From assembly GCF_900009265.2 (NCBI RefSeq), contig NZ_LR735016.1:52486-89985 (forward strand): a stretch of DNA of 37,500 bases, written 5' to 3'. This stretch comes from Planktothrix paucivesiculata PCC 9631. Its GTDB lineage: Bacteria; Cyanobacteriota; Cyanobacteriia; Cyanobacteriales; Microcoleaceae. The notes under the pieces are model-generated. The model made no database searches. It was given only the letters and a program-made list of their open reading frames with translations, and was not told the origin of the DNA. Both the position numbers and the translations under genes were made by a program. This document shows positions 25,101 to 33,051 of this stretch, piece after piece (position 1 is the first letter of the stretch; each line of letters begins with the position of its first letter).

Positions 25101-27237
25101 AGTTAAAGCCAGAATTCAAGCCCTAAGTTCGGCTAAAAATGCCCTCTTATTAGCGGATCAGCAAGATCAATTAGGAATATTAAAAACCACTGTCCAAATT
25201 GGTCAAAACATCCTGAAAACAAAAGCTCCAGAAGCCACAAAAACCGAAATTGCCCATGGGTTAATGCAGATGATTTCAGGAAGTCAAGAAAAAAATCGTT
25301 TGGAGGGTCATACCGCAGGAGTTTTAGGGGTGAGTTTTAGTCCCGACGGTCAACAAATTGCCACGGTTGGGAATGATCAGAAGCTAAAAATTTGGAGTAT
25401 TGATGGCAAGTTACTCACCACAGATACCCAATTTCCCCATGAAACTCGGATTAAAGCCGTTCGTTATAGTCCCGATGGGAAAATCATTGCTACCGCTACA
25501 GCAAATCCCGCGAACCCGGATCAAAATCAAGTCTTCCTCTGGACAACCACGGGAACTCGTCTTTCCCATCGTCTCATGAGACATCGGAATGTGATTAATA
25601 GTATTAATTTTAGTCCCGATGGCAAAAAAATTATCACCTCTAGTTACGATCAAACCATTAAAATATGGGGCTTAGACGGAACTTTAATTCGTGAATTTAA
25701 AGGTCATACGGATTTTGTTTTGGATGCAGAATTTAGTCCCAATGGTGAAATCATTGCCAGTTGTAGTAACGATGGAGAAATTAGATTTTGGTCAATTGAT
25801 GGCCGATTAATTCGCACGATTAAAGCCCATCCTCAACCAATTTTTGCTATCGATTTCAGTCCCAATGGTAAACAACTGGTTTCCGCCAGTGGTGATCGCA
25901 CCCTGAAACTCTGGAACACAGAAACTGGCAAAGAAATTAAAGTTCCGGTTAAGGGTCATAACGATAATATTTTAACGGTCAATTTTAGTCCCGATGGTCA
26001 ATTTTTACTCAGTGGTAGCAGTGACCGCACAGCCAAACTCTGGAATTTGAACGGGGTATTACTCAAAACCTTTATTGGGCATCGAGACAGTATTTGGGGT
26101 GTGGAATTTAGTCCCGATGGTCAAACCTTAGTCTCCGTCAGCGCCGATACCACCGCCCGCCTCTGGGATCGGAGTCGAGATCCCTTGAATACAACCTTAC
26201 AGGGTCATACCGCCGCCGTATTGAGTGTGAGTTTTAGTCCCGATGGTCAAACCTTAGCCAGTGCCAGTGCAGACAAAACCGTGAAATTATGGGGGCGGAA
26301 ACCATCGTTGGAATACTCCTCAAAACCGTATTTGAGCTTACCCCATCCTAGCCTAGTCAATTGGGTAATATTTAATCCCAATGGTCAAGAAATTGCCACG
26401 GCCAGTGAGGACAAAATTCTGCGCCTTTGGACAAAACAGGGTCAGTTGTTACAATCACTGTCCGGTCATACTCAAGATATTAAAGCCGTGACCTTTAGCC
26501 CGGACGGTCAAACTTTAGCCAGCGCCAGTGCAGATAAAACCGTTAAACTGTGGAACAAACAAGGACAACTCATCACCTCCTTAGTTCATCAAGATGAAGT
26601 TTGGGATGTCCGCTTTAGCCCGGATGGTCAGATCTTGGCCACATCTGCCCATTCGCTCAAAAGTTCAATCGCACTCCCCCATAACGGGACTACCCTATGG
26701 GCTAAACAGGGCAAACAATGGCAACCCACTTTAGAATTGCCCTCGGAGAGTGCGGTGGGTAATATCGCTTTTTTAGGCAATTCTTCGCAAATCGCCGTCA
26801 CTGAAGATAGAAACGTCAGGCTTTGGAAAATTCAGGGCAAAAAACCCCGTGGCTCTTGTCTATTGGGACATAATGCGGCGGTACAGGGTTTAAGCTATAA
26901 TCCCCAGGAGCAAATTTTAGCAACGGTCAGTAATGATAAAAAAGTCAGACTGTGGCAGATTCAGGATAGTCTTTGGGACGAATCAAATTGTGACTCGGTT
27001 CAACCTTTAATTGTTTTACAGCAAAATGATTTTGTCAATAGTGTTAGTTTTAGTCCGGGAAATGCCAGCATTCTCGCCATTGCTAACGATAATGGAACGG
27101 TTATTCTTGGCAGTTTAGAAAATTTAGACTTAAACCGCCAAATGCAGCAGACTTGTACCTGGCTTCACAACTATCTCACCACCAACCCTACACAATTGGA
27201 GGGACACAACCAGGATTTATGTGATTATCCTCGATGA
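22189..27237 (+). CDS. STAND NTPase with TPR-like helices, membrane segment and WD40 repeats
   Basis: A 1682-residue multidomain signalling-type protein. Order: N-terminal module (about 1-185) with PLVLWINDKLWKKLNRNAPD; TPR-like helical repeats (about 215-490); nSTAND-type NTPase with Walker A GQSGVGKSS (553-561) and Walker B LIFDQFEELFF (about 656-666); winged-helix/helical part ending YQLVHDYLAGF; charged coiled coil (about 900-935); a hydrophobic membrane segment YLGLFIGAVVIGVAGMFYV (about 947-965); then about 14 WD40 repeats (about 1040-1650), each with FSPDG- and KLW-type motifs. STAND proteins switch between ATP- and ADP-bound states and often oligomerise on sensing a ligand through repeats. 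ATG at 22189 is chosen over ATG at 22159 because AAGGAG (22173-22178) lies ten bases upstream. No effector domain was recognised at either end. Confidence 0.88.
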   Translation: MAAYPVNDTISHNQQQIRTLARAITKMQGSFSLLLLRCNYESLRERMVAQLQEECSLTLHQLKLAPGSQTLYGSIKAELGPNYPSVLMVYGLESVVAIDEVLESANLVREAFRNFPFPLVLWINDKLWKKLNRNAPDFTSWATTYEFLLSSDELIEFLEARVSSVFTTVLNAGSERFLPTASILGSKSGSELQAAYEDLKKRETPIDPVLEAKLKWVYGRYFYTNQQVTLALQQYQQALRFWNQYPATQKPILVKPGIVPITEDCSNLLLWEGLILFHIGLCWCYLAEQHRDSNGEREWRQAKDALYQSIQKFEAAQRQDLVAKFLNKIGEVFIHLKDWKSLEKLALKGRKLHHELGDDFLIPLAQDYGFLANVALQNHDWQNAQELANVALETLVLEAKINPDNPWIDQLKSFFLYILAQTLEKQGLKWVAIEQLEAASATIKKTLLTVNLIWLYLQILQNLNRLYFELGDYQEAFKIKEEYRNQSSAYGYNAFVGAGRLQPRKQVLTSTLNPSEINANFTDEITASGREEAIKHLLQRMASSYHKLTVIYGQSGVGKSSILRAGLVPALQQKIIDARISIPIVIKTYNFLLHELEQKLLNRGLENSAVTIPLTLESDLYGETQEEPENQDPTEILVRVIEQLKNNAKQNLLTVLIFDQFEELFFVESLRLQRLFFEFLQDALNLPFVKIVISLREDYLHYLLEGTRQVDLEAINNDILSKDILFYLGNFSKKEAQNVIKSLTDRAHFYLEDPLIEALVQDLAGEAGEVRPIELQVVGTQLQAENITTLEKYHQQGPKQKLVERFLEEVIQDCGPENEATARVVLYALTDENDTRPLKTRLELAEELKQKLHREQVIGPLDTILYILEKSGLVYRDIGATGEFYQLVHDYLAGFIRRQNRNEQEEVITKLQQEKAQLIQEKEMGQKLSEEQEKRHQAEAKNRRLERYLGLFIGAVVIGVAGMFYVNGQNEVKARIQALSSAKNALLLADQQDQLGILKTTVQIGQNILKTKAPEATKTEIAHGLMQMISGSQEKNRLEGHTAGVLGVSFSPDGQQIATVGNDQKLKIWSIDGKLLTTDTQFPHETRIKAVRYSPDGKIIATATANPANPDQNQVFLWTTTGTRLSHRLMRHRNVINSINFSPDGKKIITSSYDQTIKIWGLDGTLIREFKGHTDFVLDAEFSPNGEIIASCSNDGEIRFWSIDGRLIRTIKAHPQPIFAIDFSPNGKQLVSASGDRTLKLWNTETGKEIKVPVKGHNDNILTVNFSPDGQFLLSGSSDRTAKLWNLNGVLLKTFIGHRDSIWGVEFSPDGQTLVSVSADTTARLWDRSRDPLNTTLQGHTAAVLSVSFSPDGQTLASASADKTVKLWGRKPSLEYSSKPYLSLPHPSLVNWVIFNPNGQEIATASEDKILRLWTKQGQLLQSLSGHTQDIKAVTFSPDGQTLASASADKTVKLWNKQGQLITSLVHQDEVWDVRFSPDGQILATSAHSLKSSIALPHNGTTLWAKQGKQWQPTLELPSESAVGNIAFLGNSSQIAVTEDRNVRLWKIQGKKPRGSCLLGHNAAVQGLSYNPQEQILATVSNDKKVRLWQIQDSLWDESNCDSVQPLIVLQQNDFVNSVSFSPGNASILAIANDNGTVILGSLENLDLNRQMQQTCTWLHNYLTTNPTQLEGHNQDLCDYPR

Positions 27238-27263
27238 AACAGGAGGAAGGGAAAAATACAAAT

Positions 27264-27291
27264 CAATTATCAATTATCAATTATCAATTAT
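27264..27291. repeat. Heptameric tandem repeat (CAATTAT)4
   Basis: Four perfect CAATTAT units immediately after the STAND gene, a different unit from the TAATTCG family but the same period. Confidence 0.88.
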
Positions 27292-27310
27292 TTGTGAATT
27301 ATTAATCAAC

Positions 27311-27358
27311 AAAAATAGGTGAAGGTTGACTCTTAACTGACACCCCCACCTATGTTTT
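27311..27358. terminator. Bidirectional terminator between the STAND and RNase genes
   Basis: ATAGGTG (27315-27321) pairs with CACCTAT (27347-27353). The plus strand is followed by GTTTT and the minus strand by TTTTT, so it can end both convergent transcripts. Confidence 0.7.
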
Positions 27359-27370
27359 ACCCTTAAATTT

Positions 27371-29386
27371 CTACATAACAGATGAAGCAGTAGAACTAAT
27401 AATCTCCTGAAATTGAATCATATCCATACGGGGATCAACATGACTCACTTTCACCTCAAACTGTTCTCCAACTTCCACCGCCCGACTAAATCGCATCGGT
27501 AACTCTAAGGCTAACTCCTCTAAAAAGACTAACCCTAAATTGGCATCTTCCCGCAGCCATCGCAACATTGTAGCTTGCCAAATTTCATCGCTATTCCGGC
27601 GCAAAAATTCCAAACTCCAATAACGATTTGTTTCCCGTTCTACTTTGGATGCTTCCTTCACCGCCGGCCCTAAACTCATCACAATAGCCTGCATATCTTC
27701 TACGGCAAAAGGCAGGGTTTCACCTCGCAGATGGGCTTTAATTTGAAAATGAGCCAATAAATCACTATAACGACGAATTGGCGATGTCACCTGAATATAA
27801 GTTTCCAGTGCCAAACTCGCATGGCGCGAAGGAGTCAAACCCACCTCACTCCGAGGCATATAACGCCGCATCGTACAAGCTCTGACTGCCCCCGGTGGTA
27901 GTTGCATCAACTCCTCCTCCGGCGGTAACTCCGGTTGGGGTTGACTGCGATAGGGTAACGGTAAATTATGGGTTTGACCATAACGAGCCGCCACTTCCCC
28001 AGTTAAAATCATCATTTCCGCCACCATCTGGCGAGAAGGAGAATCCTCTAAAACCGTAATACTGATTTCTTCCCCATTCACCTTAATCAGCGACTCGGGC
28101 ATATAAATACTAATCGCCCCATTGGCATTTCGCCATTCCTTACGACGTTTTGCCCACATCGATAAAGCATCAATTTCTGGTTCTGCCTGGATGCCAATTT
28201 GCAACATCTCATCCACATCATCGTAGGTGAGGCGATAGGTCGGTTTAATATTACTGACATGAATACTATAATCCTGTACCCCACCCGTTTCATCCAGAAT
28301 TACACCAAAACTCAAAGCACAACAGACTTGGCCTTGAATTAGACTCATTGGCCCGGTTGCCAATTCCGAGGGGAACATCGGAACCATTCCGGTAGGGAGA
28401 TAAACCGTTGTTGTCCGGCGACGAGCTTCTAAGTCTAGTTCATCTCCAGGAGAAAGCAAACGAGTTGGATCAGCAATATGAATCCAAATCCGTCGTCGTC
28501 CATCCCCCAACATCTCTAAACTCAAACCATCATCAATCTCACGGGTACTCTCATCATCAATCGTATAGACCTTAAGATGAGTCAGATCTAAGCGATCCGA
28601 ATCAGGATCAGGCGGGGGAGAATCTAAGCAACGTCGAGCCACTTCAAGCACTTGAGTTGAGAATTGGGTAGGAATTTGACTTCGACGTAGGGAGAGGTTT
28701 TCATGCAGACCCCATATCCCTAAGTCTACTAACAATTGCAAGGCAGCTTGGGGCGTTTGAGAACGTTCCAAGGTTGCCAAAGTTTCTAAAGCAGGTGCAA
28801 CATGGGAAGCTTCTTCTCCATACAGCGCCAAACGCTCTAACGCATCCAAACGGCTACGATCACTATTTTGCCATTCTACCACGACCCCCGCTAGTCTCTT
28901 TTCCACCCGCCGCCAATATTCTTGAACGTCCCGTTGCTTTTGCTCCTCAACGTCCTGTTGATGTTTGATTTCCGCAACTTGGCCAGGAGAGCGAGGTTCG
29001 TAGCGTTCACCCTTCTGTTTGAAGTAGAGTTTATCATTCGACAACAGCACATAACTGGCATAACACTGAGGCGGACTCTGCTCAGAAAATAAAAGCAGAG
29101 CCATTCCTTTCGGGTCTACGGTTTCTCCTTGCTCCACTAAAATTTCCCAAGCCACCTCCAAACTTGACGGATCAAGATAAGGCTGCAATTCTTTAGTAAA
29201 CGCCCGGATATCCGCAGGTTTGTATGTAGCCCCCGTTACCTCATAAGCAATTTGCCGCGGGTGAATCGTATGAGCTAGGAGGTTTTCATCAATAACGACC
29301 CAGTGCTTTTTACCTTCAGGTCGATCCGTAACGGCGAGACGACGCTCCCCGTTTAATCTAAGCTCAATCAGAGTACCCTTTTCCAC
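27371..29386 (-). CDS. RNase II/R-family 3'-5' exoribonuclease
   Basis: 671 residues. Hydrolytic 3'-5' exoribonuclease that degrades single-stranded RNA. The RNB catalytic domain starts at about 255 with YTIDDESTREIDDGLSLE (about 280-297), which carries the family's Asp cluster for the two metal ions, followed by WIHIADPTRLLSPGDELDLE, PTGMVPMFPSELATGPMSL and SPIRRYSDLLAHFQIKAHLRG (the RNA-clamp motif). The N-terminal 250 residues are a cyanobacterial-type region without clear cold-shock signature; a weak S1-like ending EQFEVKVSHVDPRMDMIQF is present. Cyanobacterial homologues have been named Zam or RNase II. Start is GTG at 29386, eight bases after the rpsR stop, with AAGGAAGG overlapping the rpsR end, so the genes are translationally coupled. 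Confidence 0.92.
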   Translation of the reverse strand: MEKGTLIELRLNGERRLAVTDRPEGKKHWVVIDENLLAHTIHPRQIAYEVTGATYKPADIRAFTKELQPYLDPSSLEVAWEILVEQGETVDPKGMALLLFSEQSPPQCYASYVLLSNDKLYFKQKGERYEPRSPGQVAEIKHQQDVEEQKQRDVQEYWRRVEKRLAGVVVEWQNSDRSRLDALERLALYGEEASHVAPALETLATLERSQTPQAALQLLVDLGIWGLHENLSLRRSQIPTQFSTQVLEVARRCLDSPPPDPDSDRLDLTHLKVYTIDDESTREIDDGLSLEMLGDGRRRIWIHIADPTRLLSPGDELDLEARRRTTTVYLPTGMVPMFPSELATGPMSLIQGQVCCALSFGVILDETGGVQDYSIHVSNIKPTYRLTYDDVDEMLQIGIQAEPEIDALSMWAKRRKEWRNANGAISIYMPESLIKVNGEEISITVLEDSPSRQMVAEMMILTGEVAARYGQTHNLPLPYRSQPQPELPPEEELMQLPPGAVRACTMRRYMPRSEVGLTPSRHASLALETYIQVTSPIRRYSDLLAHFQIKAHLRGETLPFAVEDMQAIVMSLGPAVKEASKVERETNRYWSLEFLRRNSDEIWQATMLRWLREDANLGLVFLEELALELPMRFSRAVEVGEQFEVKVSHVDPRMDMIQFQEIISSTASSVM

Positions 29387-29394
29387 AGATAAAA

Positions 29395-29610
29395 TTAGCC
29401 TTCCTTATTGACAAAAGGCAACATCGCTAGAATTCTAGCCCGTTTGATCGCTTGGGTTAGATCTCGCTGCTGTTTGCAGGTGAGTCCGGTAATTCGACGG
29501 GGTAGAATTTTACCACGTTCTGTAACAAATTTCCGCAACAGTTCGATATCTTTATAATCGATGGGAGTTCCGGGTTTGATCGGAGAAACTTGGCGACGGA
29601 AGTAGGTCAT
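29395..29610 (-). CDS. rpsR: 30S ribosomal protein S18
   Basis: 71 residues, with the family sequence [39 protein letters not shown] and [10 protein letters not shown]. It binds S6 and 16S rRNA on the platform of the small subunit. ATG at 29610. It lies between rpmG and the RNase gene on the same strand with 83 bp and 8 bp gaps; rpmG-rpsR-RNase is a familiar cyanobacterial neighbourhood. The 3' end overlaps the ribosome-binding region of the RNase gene. Confidence 0.97.
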   Translation of the reverse strand: MTYFRRQVSPIKPGTPIDYKDIELLRKFVTERGKILPRRITGLTCKQQRDLTQAIKRARILAMLPFVNKEG

Positions 29611-29693
29611 GCTGAAATCGATCCTCTATAAATTGTTAAACTTGATTTAAGGGTTGCCTTCAGTGTTCAGGGAATGGACACTTCTGCTGGCAA

Positions 29694-29882
29694 TTACTTA
29701 ATTTCTTTGTGAACCGTATGTTTGTTGCAGTGGCGACAAAACTTTTTAAGTTCTAAACGTCCTGTCGTGTTCCGGCGGTTTTTGGTTGTGGTATACCGAG
29801 AAACCCCCTGAGAGCGTTTATCAGTATTTGTACGGCACTCCGTACATTCGACAGTAATAACGAGGCGAACACCTTTAGCCAT
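29694..29882 (-). CDS. rpmG: 50S ribosomal protein L33
   Basis: 62 residues, with the four zinc-ligand Cys in two pairs (VECTECR and [10 protein letters not shown]) of the zinc-binding form of L33, and the intervening [18 protein letters not shown]. Located near the E site of the large subunit. ATG at 29882, 39 bp downstream of the RDD gene on the same strand. The zinc ligands imply no non-zinc paralogue type here. Confidence 0.96.
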   Translation of the reverse strand: MAKGVRLVITVECTECRTNTDKRSQGVSRYTTTKNRRNTTGRLELKKFCRHCNKHTVHKEIK

Positions 29883-29921
29883 AATCGTAAACAGTTGTGA
29901 TTATTTAAGCACAAATATTTA

Positions 29922-30455
29922 TTATTTCATCTCTCGTTTCACTTTGTCAATCAAATGGCGAATTTTAACATCCAGAGAATAACCGCGTCTGCTCCCAATC
30001 ACAATAGTTTGTCCAATTCGGTCATGAACAGTTTGGGGATGACGACTGGTATCAAATAGCACGGCTCCACAGTCCAATACAATTGGAAGCATTAATAATA
30101 AAATCCCGGCATTTCCTGCGGTTAAACTTCCTAAACTCAGGAGCAACAGAAAAGCACCTATTCCTATAAACGTCTCTCGTTTTAGCAGTTCTAAAAGCCG
30201 AGGAGTTCGGTTCCGTTGGGAATCAACCACTCGAATATCAAAGGCCCATCGTCCGAAACTCTGTCCTTGGTTCTTAGATACCACCACAACACGGCAGGTC
30301 AACCAACCGATCATAAATAAGAAAAATAGAGTCACCCCCTGAGCCCCGATAGATGAACAAAGTAATCCAATCAGACAGAAATCCACCCCTAATGCGGCAC
30401 AACGCCGCCAGGTGGGAACTTTATGATCAGGTAAAGCGACTAAATCAGGACTCAT
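29922..30455 (-). CDS. RDD-family membrane protein
   Basis: 177 residues with three hydrophobic segments: about 23-45, about 45-60 (VTLFFLFMIGWLTCRVVV), and about 96-132 (IGIGAFLLLL to LLLMLPIVLDC). The RDD pattern (Arg-Asp-Asp) appears as WRRCAALGVDFCLIG near the start, QSFGRWAFDIRVVD after the second segment, and RHPQTVHDRIGQTIVI at the C-terminus, a known layout for the family. Function unknown; some RDD proteins act in ion transport. ATG at 30455, only 25 bp from the left end of the IS element, so its native promoter has probably been separated or replaced. It is first in the minus-strand operon with rpmG, rpsR and the RNase gene. Confidence 0.82.
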   Translation of the reverse strand: MSPDLVALPDHKVPTWRRCAALGVDFCLIGLLCSSIGAQGVTLFFLFMIGWLTCRVVVVSKNQGQSFGRWAFDIRVVDSQRNRTPRLLELLKRETFIGIGAFLLLLSLGSLTAGNAGILLLMLPIVLDCGAVLFDTSRHPQTVHDRIGQTIVIGSRRGYSLDVKIRHLIDKVKREMK

Positions 30456-30563
30456 AGGCAGTTGAATTTTTGAACATACTCAGGACTTACGCAGTGACGC
30501 TATATGTAGCGTACTAAGGAGTTAGCGATCGCTGGCCCAAAAGAAATCTCGAAACGGATAATA

Positions 30564-31407
30564 ATGAATGTTAAAATGGCATCAGAATTCATGCCTAAAA
30601 ATATGAGCATTAATTATCTAGACTATTGCCAATATCTCCTGAGTAGCCAAATCAACTATACTCTAACTAACTTTGCTGCACATATTCAAGAGTTTAGCCA
30701 TGATACAATTAATCGTTACTTGAATTCAGAAAACTTAACACCCGAAGTGATTTGGGAAAAAGTGCATTCAGAACTTCAGAGCCATCCGGAAGCTTGTTTG
30801 GTTTTTGATGATACGGTACTCGATAAAAGATTTTCCTCAAAAATTGAACTTGTCCGCCGTCAATATATATGCAGCGCAAAAGTTAATGGCTTTGATTGAT
30901 AATTTAGGGAAAATTTATTATGTTCCGCTCAAAAAAAACCGGCTGGTTGATGATACAGGAGGTCAAAAAAAATATCAGCCTATTGAACAGTTAATGTGGT
31001 CTGAAATTGAAGAAAAACAGGGAAAGCTAATCAAAATAAATAAATTCCCCTCATATAAAAAGGTCAAACTATTTCGGGTGACTGTTTCTGCCAACAGAAC
31101 GGAATATGTAGCTACAAATGATTTAAATCAGTCTTCAATAGATGAGGTCATATCTGAATGTAAACTGCGATGGAAAATTGAGGAATTCCACCGAGAAATT
31201 AAACAATTAACCGGGATAGAATCTTGTCAATGCCGTAAAGCGAGTGTTCAAAAAAACCACATTGCTTGCGCTTTATTAGTTTGGGTTTTTCTGACTCGTA
31301 TGGCTAAGAAAGTTTCTCAAACTGTCTATCAGTTAAAAGCTGGTTTATTAGCAGATTACCTGAGCCAAGAGCTTAAACATCCCTCTCTAAAACTTTCTTT
31401 TATTTAG
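30564..31407 (+). pseudogene. Transposase, deleted and frameshifted (DDE type)
   Basis: The N-terminal part (30564 to about 30865) gives YLDYCQYLLSSQINYTLTNF and CLVFDDTVLDKRFSSKIE, with the first catalytic Asp region. The next part reads in another frame from about 30868 as YAAQKLMALIDNLGKIYYV to the end at 31407, with IEEFHREIKQLTGIESCQC holding the catalytic Glu region. In related full-length transposases about 65-70 residues lie between RRQY and the Tyr of the WY motif, including the second Asp (LMDSWY). Here RRQY is joined almost directly to YAAQ, with the frame also shifted. The loss of the second Asp makes the protein inactive regardless of frameshift. The TATATAT junction may be a microhomology site. 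Confidence 0.82.
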
Positions 31408-31454
31408 TTTACTCATCAGTTCAAACACAGATTGATTCTCTTTATTATCAGCGC

Positions 31455-31476
31455 GATGCCGACAGATGGCGGCATC
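31455..31476. repeat. Perfect hairpin inside the IS right end
   Basis: GATGCCG (31455-31461) pairs with CGGCATC (31470-31476), and GCGATG overlapping at 31453 can alternatively pair with CATCGC further on. The next bases (CGTAGCGTGCCGGACGC) resemble other dispersed cyanobacterial repeats. Confidence 0.5.
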
Positions 31477-31827
31477 ACCATCGCGTAGCGTGCCGGACGC
31501 ATATTGCCCTTCTGTTTGAATAATGCGCTATATATAGCGTCCTTGCGTAAGTCCTGTTATCTTAAATTCAGCTAAACCTCCACACCAGATTTTAAAACCA
31601 GTTTTAAACTCCAAGGGTTAACTATTTCCCCTTACCCGGCTTTCTGTGATCCATATCACAAAAAAAGATAGAATTGATCATAATCCTTCCCCGATGAGTA
31701 TCACTGAAATTTATCAGAGCTTTTGTCAGAATTAGATGAGAATCAAGTAAACCCAAAACTGATCAAAGCAATATTCTGAGTTTTAAGATAAAAATTTATC
31801 AACCCCTCGCCTTACCTCAATATAACC

Positions 31828-32094
31828 ATGATAAAACCAAACCGGACTAAAACTATCATCCCCGATCCCGAAGAATGGATCACAGAGCATCATGTGTTAG
31901 CAAGTTTTGCCGAGACTCTAAGTACCTTAAAACAACTTTTGGGCGATGAACAAACCCAGGTGGATCATAAAATTTCCTATACCCACGAAGGAGAACTAAT
32001 CCTGGGAACTGCAACCCGAAATCTGTTAAAAGAAAGCTATGGTGATGACCATTGGCAATATGTCGAAAATTACTTCTCAGTCTGCGAATACTAA
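31828..32094 (+). CDS. Small hypothetical protein
   Basis: 88 residues, acidic and His-containing, with no signal peptide or membrane segment and no recognised family. The middle (WITEHHVLASFAETLSTLKQ) is helix-like and the end (DHWQYVENYFSVCEY) is rich in aromatics. Start ATG at 31828 has no strong ribosome site. It lies 165 bp before egtC on the same strand with an AT-rich gap, so any link with ergothioneine synthesis is unproven. Length, codon use and open frame without overlap favour a real gene, but confidence is moderate. Confidence 0.6.
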   Translation: MIKPNRTKTIIPDPEEWITEHHVLASFAETLSTLKQLLGDEQTQVDHKISYTHEGELILGTATRNLLKESYGDDHWQYVENYFSVCEY

Positions 32095-32259
32095 ATATTA
32101 AGTAAACGAATCCGATTATCTTTCCTGGTCAATACAAAAGGACAGATTGATTGTTATGGTTATTATCAATAATACTATTTTATCAAACTTTAAGTTATTT
32201 ACTTTTTGTTCTAATTGATAGATAATATAGAAGCTAAACCGTAATTATATTAAATTAAT

Positions 32260-33051
32260 ATGTGTCGTCTCTTAGGCTATCAAGGCTTACCAATTCAACT
32301 TGATAAAATTTTATTTCAACCCGAACATTCTCTAGTTGTTCAAAGCTATCAACCGCGTGAAATGGCAGAAGCGCTTTTAAATGCCGATGGTTTTGGTTTG
32401 GGATGGTATCACCCACAACAGGAAACAGAACCCTTTATCTATCGAAATATACAACCAATCTGGAGTGATATTAATTTACCTTATTTAAGTCGTTATATTG
32501 AATCAGGTCAAATTCTAGCTTATGTTCGTAGTGCTACGCCCGGTCAAGGAGTTAATTATAATAACTGTCAACCCTTTCGCTTTGAGAATTTATTATTGAT
32601 TCATAATGGTTATATTCAAAATTTCCGTCACAGCCTTTATCGATTAATTCGTAACCGTTTGTCTGATAAAATTTACCAATTTATTGATGGGACAACGGAC
32701 TCCGAACATATTTTTGCCCTATTTTTAAATGAGTTATACTCCGACCCCACCCTCAACTTAGCAGCAGCCCTCAAAAACACCTTAAAAATTGTTGCTGAAT
32801 TAATAGGAAGCACTGGCATAAAAGCCCTAATTAATATCATCATTACTGACGGTCATCAAATGGTAGCCTCCCGTTTTGCATTGGGAACTATTCCACCCAC
32901 ATTATATTGGCTACAAAATCACCCAAATTTTCCCCAAGCTGTGATTATTGCATCCGAACCCCTATTTCCGGCACAATGGAATACTTGTCCAGAACAAAGT
33001 ATTGTTACTATAGGAGAAAACCTTGAGATCAACATCGAAAAACTCTCTTAA
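32260..33051 (+). CDS. egtC: EgtC-like class II glutamine amidotransferase-family hydrolase
   Basis: 263 residues starting MCRLLGYQG, where Cys2 becomes the N-terminal nucleophile after Met removal. The Ntn fold is visible as YVRSATPGQGVNYNNCQPF (about 88) and LLIHNGYIQNF (about 111), with DSEHIFALFL (about 147). In ergothioneine synthesis EgtC removes the gamma-glutamyl group from the sulfoxide made by EgtB. The overlapping egtB downstream supports this reading over other class II amidohydrolases. ATG at 32260 with no strong ribosome site. Stop at 33051 lies 29 bases inside egtB. EgtA, EgtD and EgtE are not in the window. Confidence 0.85.
   Translation: MCRLLGYQGLPIQLDKILFQPEHSLVVQSYQPREMAEALLNADGFGLGWYHPQQETEPFIYRNIQPIWSDINLPYLSRYIESGQILAYVRSATPGQGVNYNNCQPFRFENLLLIHNGYIQNFRHSLYRLIRNRLSDKIYQFIDGTTDSEHIFALFLNELYSDPTLNLAAALKNTLKIVAELIGSTGIKALINIIITDGHQMVASRFALGTIPPTLYWLQNHPNFPQAVIIASEPLFPAQWNTCPEQSIVTIGENLEINIEKLS

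Larger units (their letters stand above)
30481..31556 (+). mobile_element. Insertion sequence with an internal deletion (IS701-like transposase)
   Basis: A 1076-bp element bounded by imperfect terminal inverted repeats of about 32 bp: left CAGGACTTACGCAGTGACGC from 30481 and right, read on the other strand, CAGGACTTACGCAAGGACGC ending at 31556. Four mismatches were counted. The transposase inside is broken. No matching target duplication is seen in the flanks (TACT at left, TTAT at right), which suggests an old insertion. A palindrome GATGCCG/CGGCATC (31455-31476) lies between the transposase and the right end. IS family is by resemblance of the transposase to those in Planktothrix and Microcystis from memory; it needs a search. 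Confidence 0.82.

Noticed and set aside
22189-27237. Calling the STAND protein an anti-phage Avs defence system
   Set aside because: No recognised nuclease or other effector domain and no neighbouring defence genes; the evidence supports only a STAND-type architecture.
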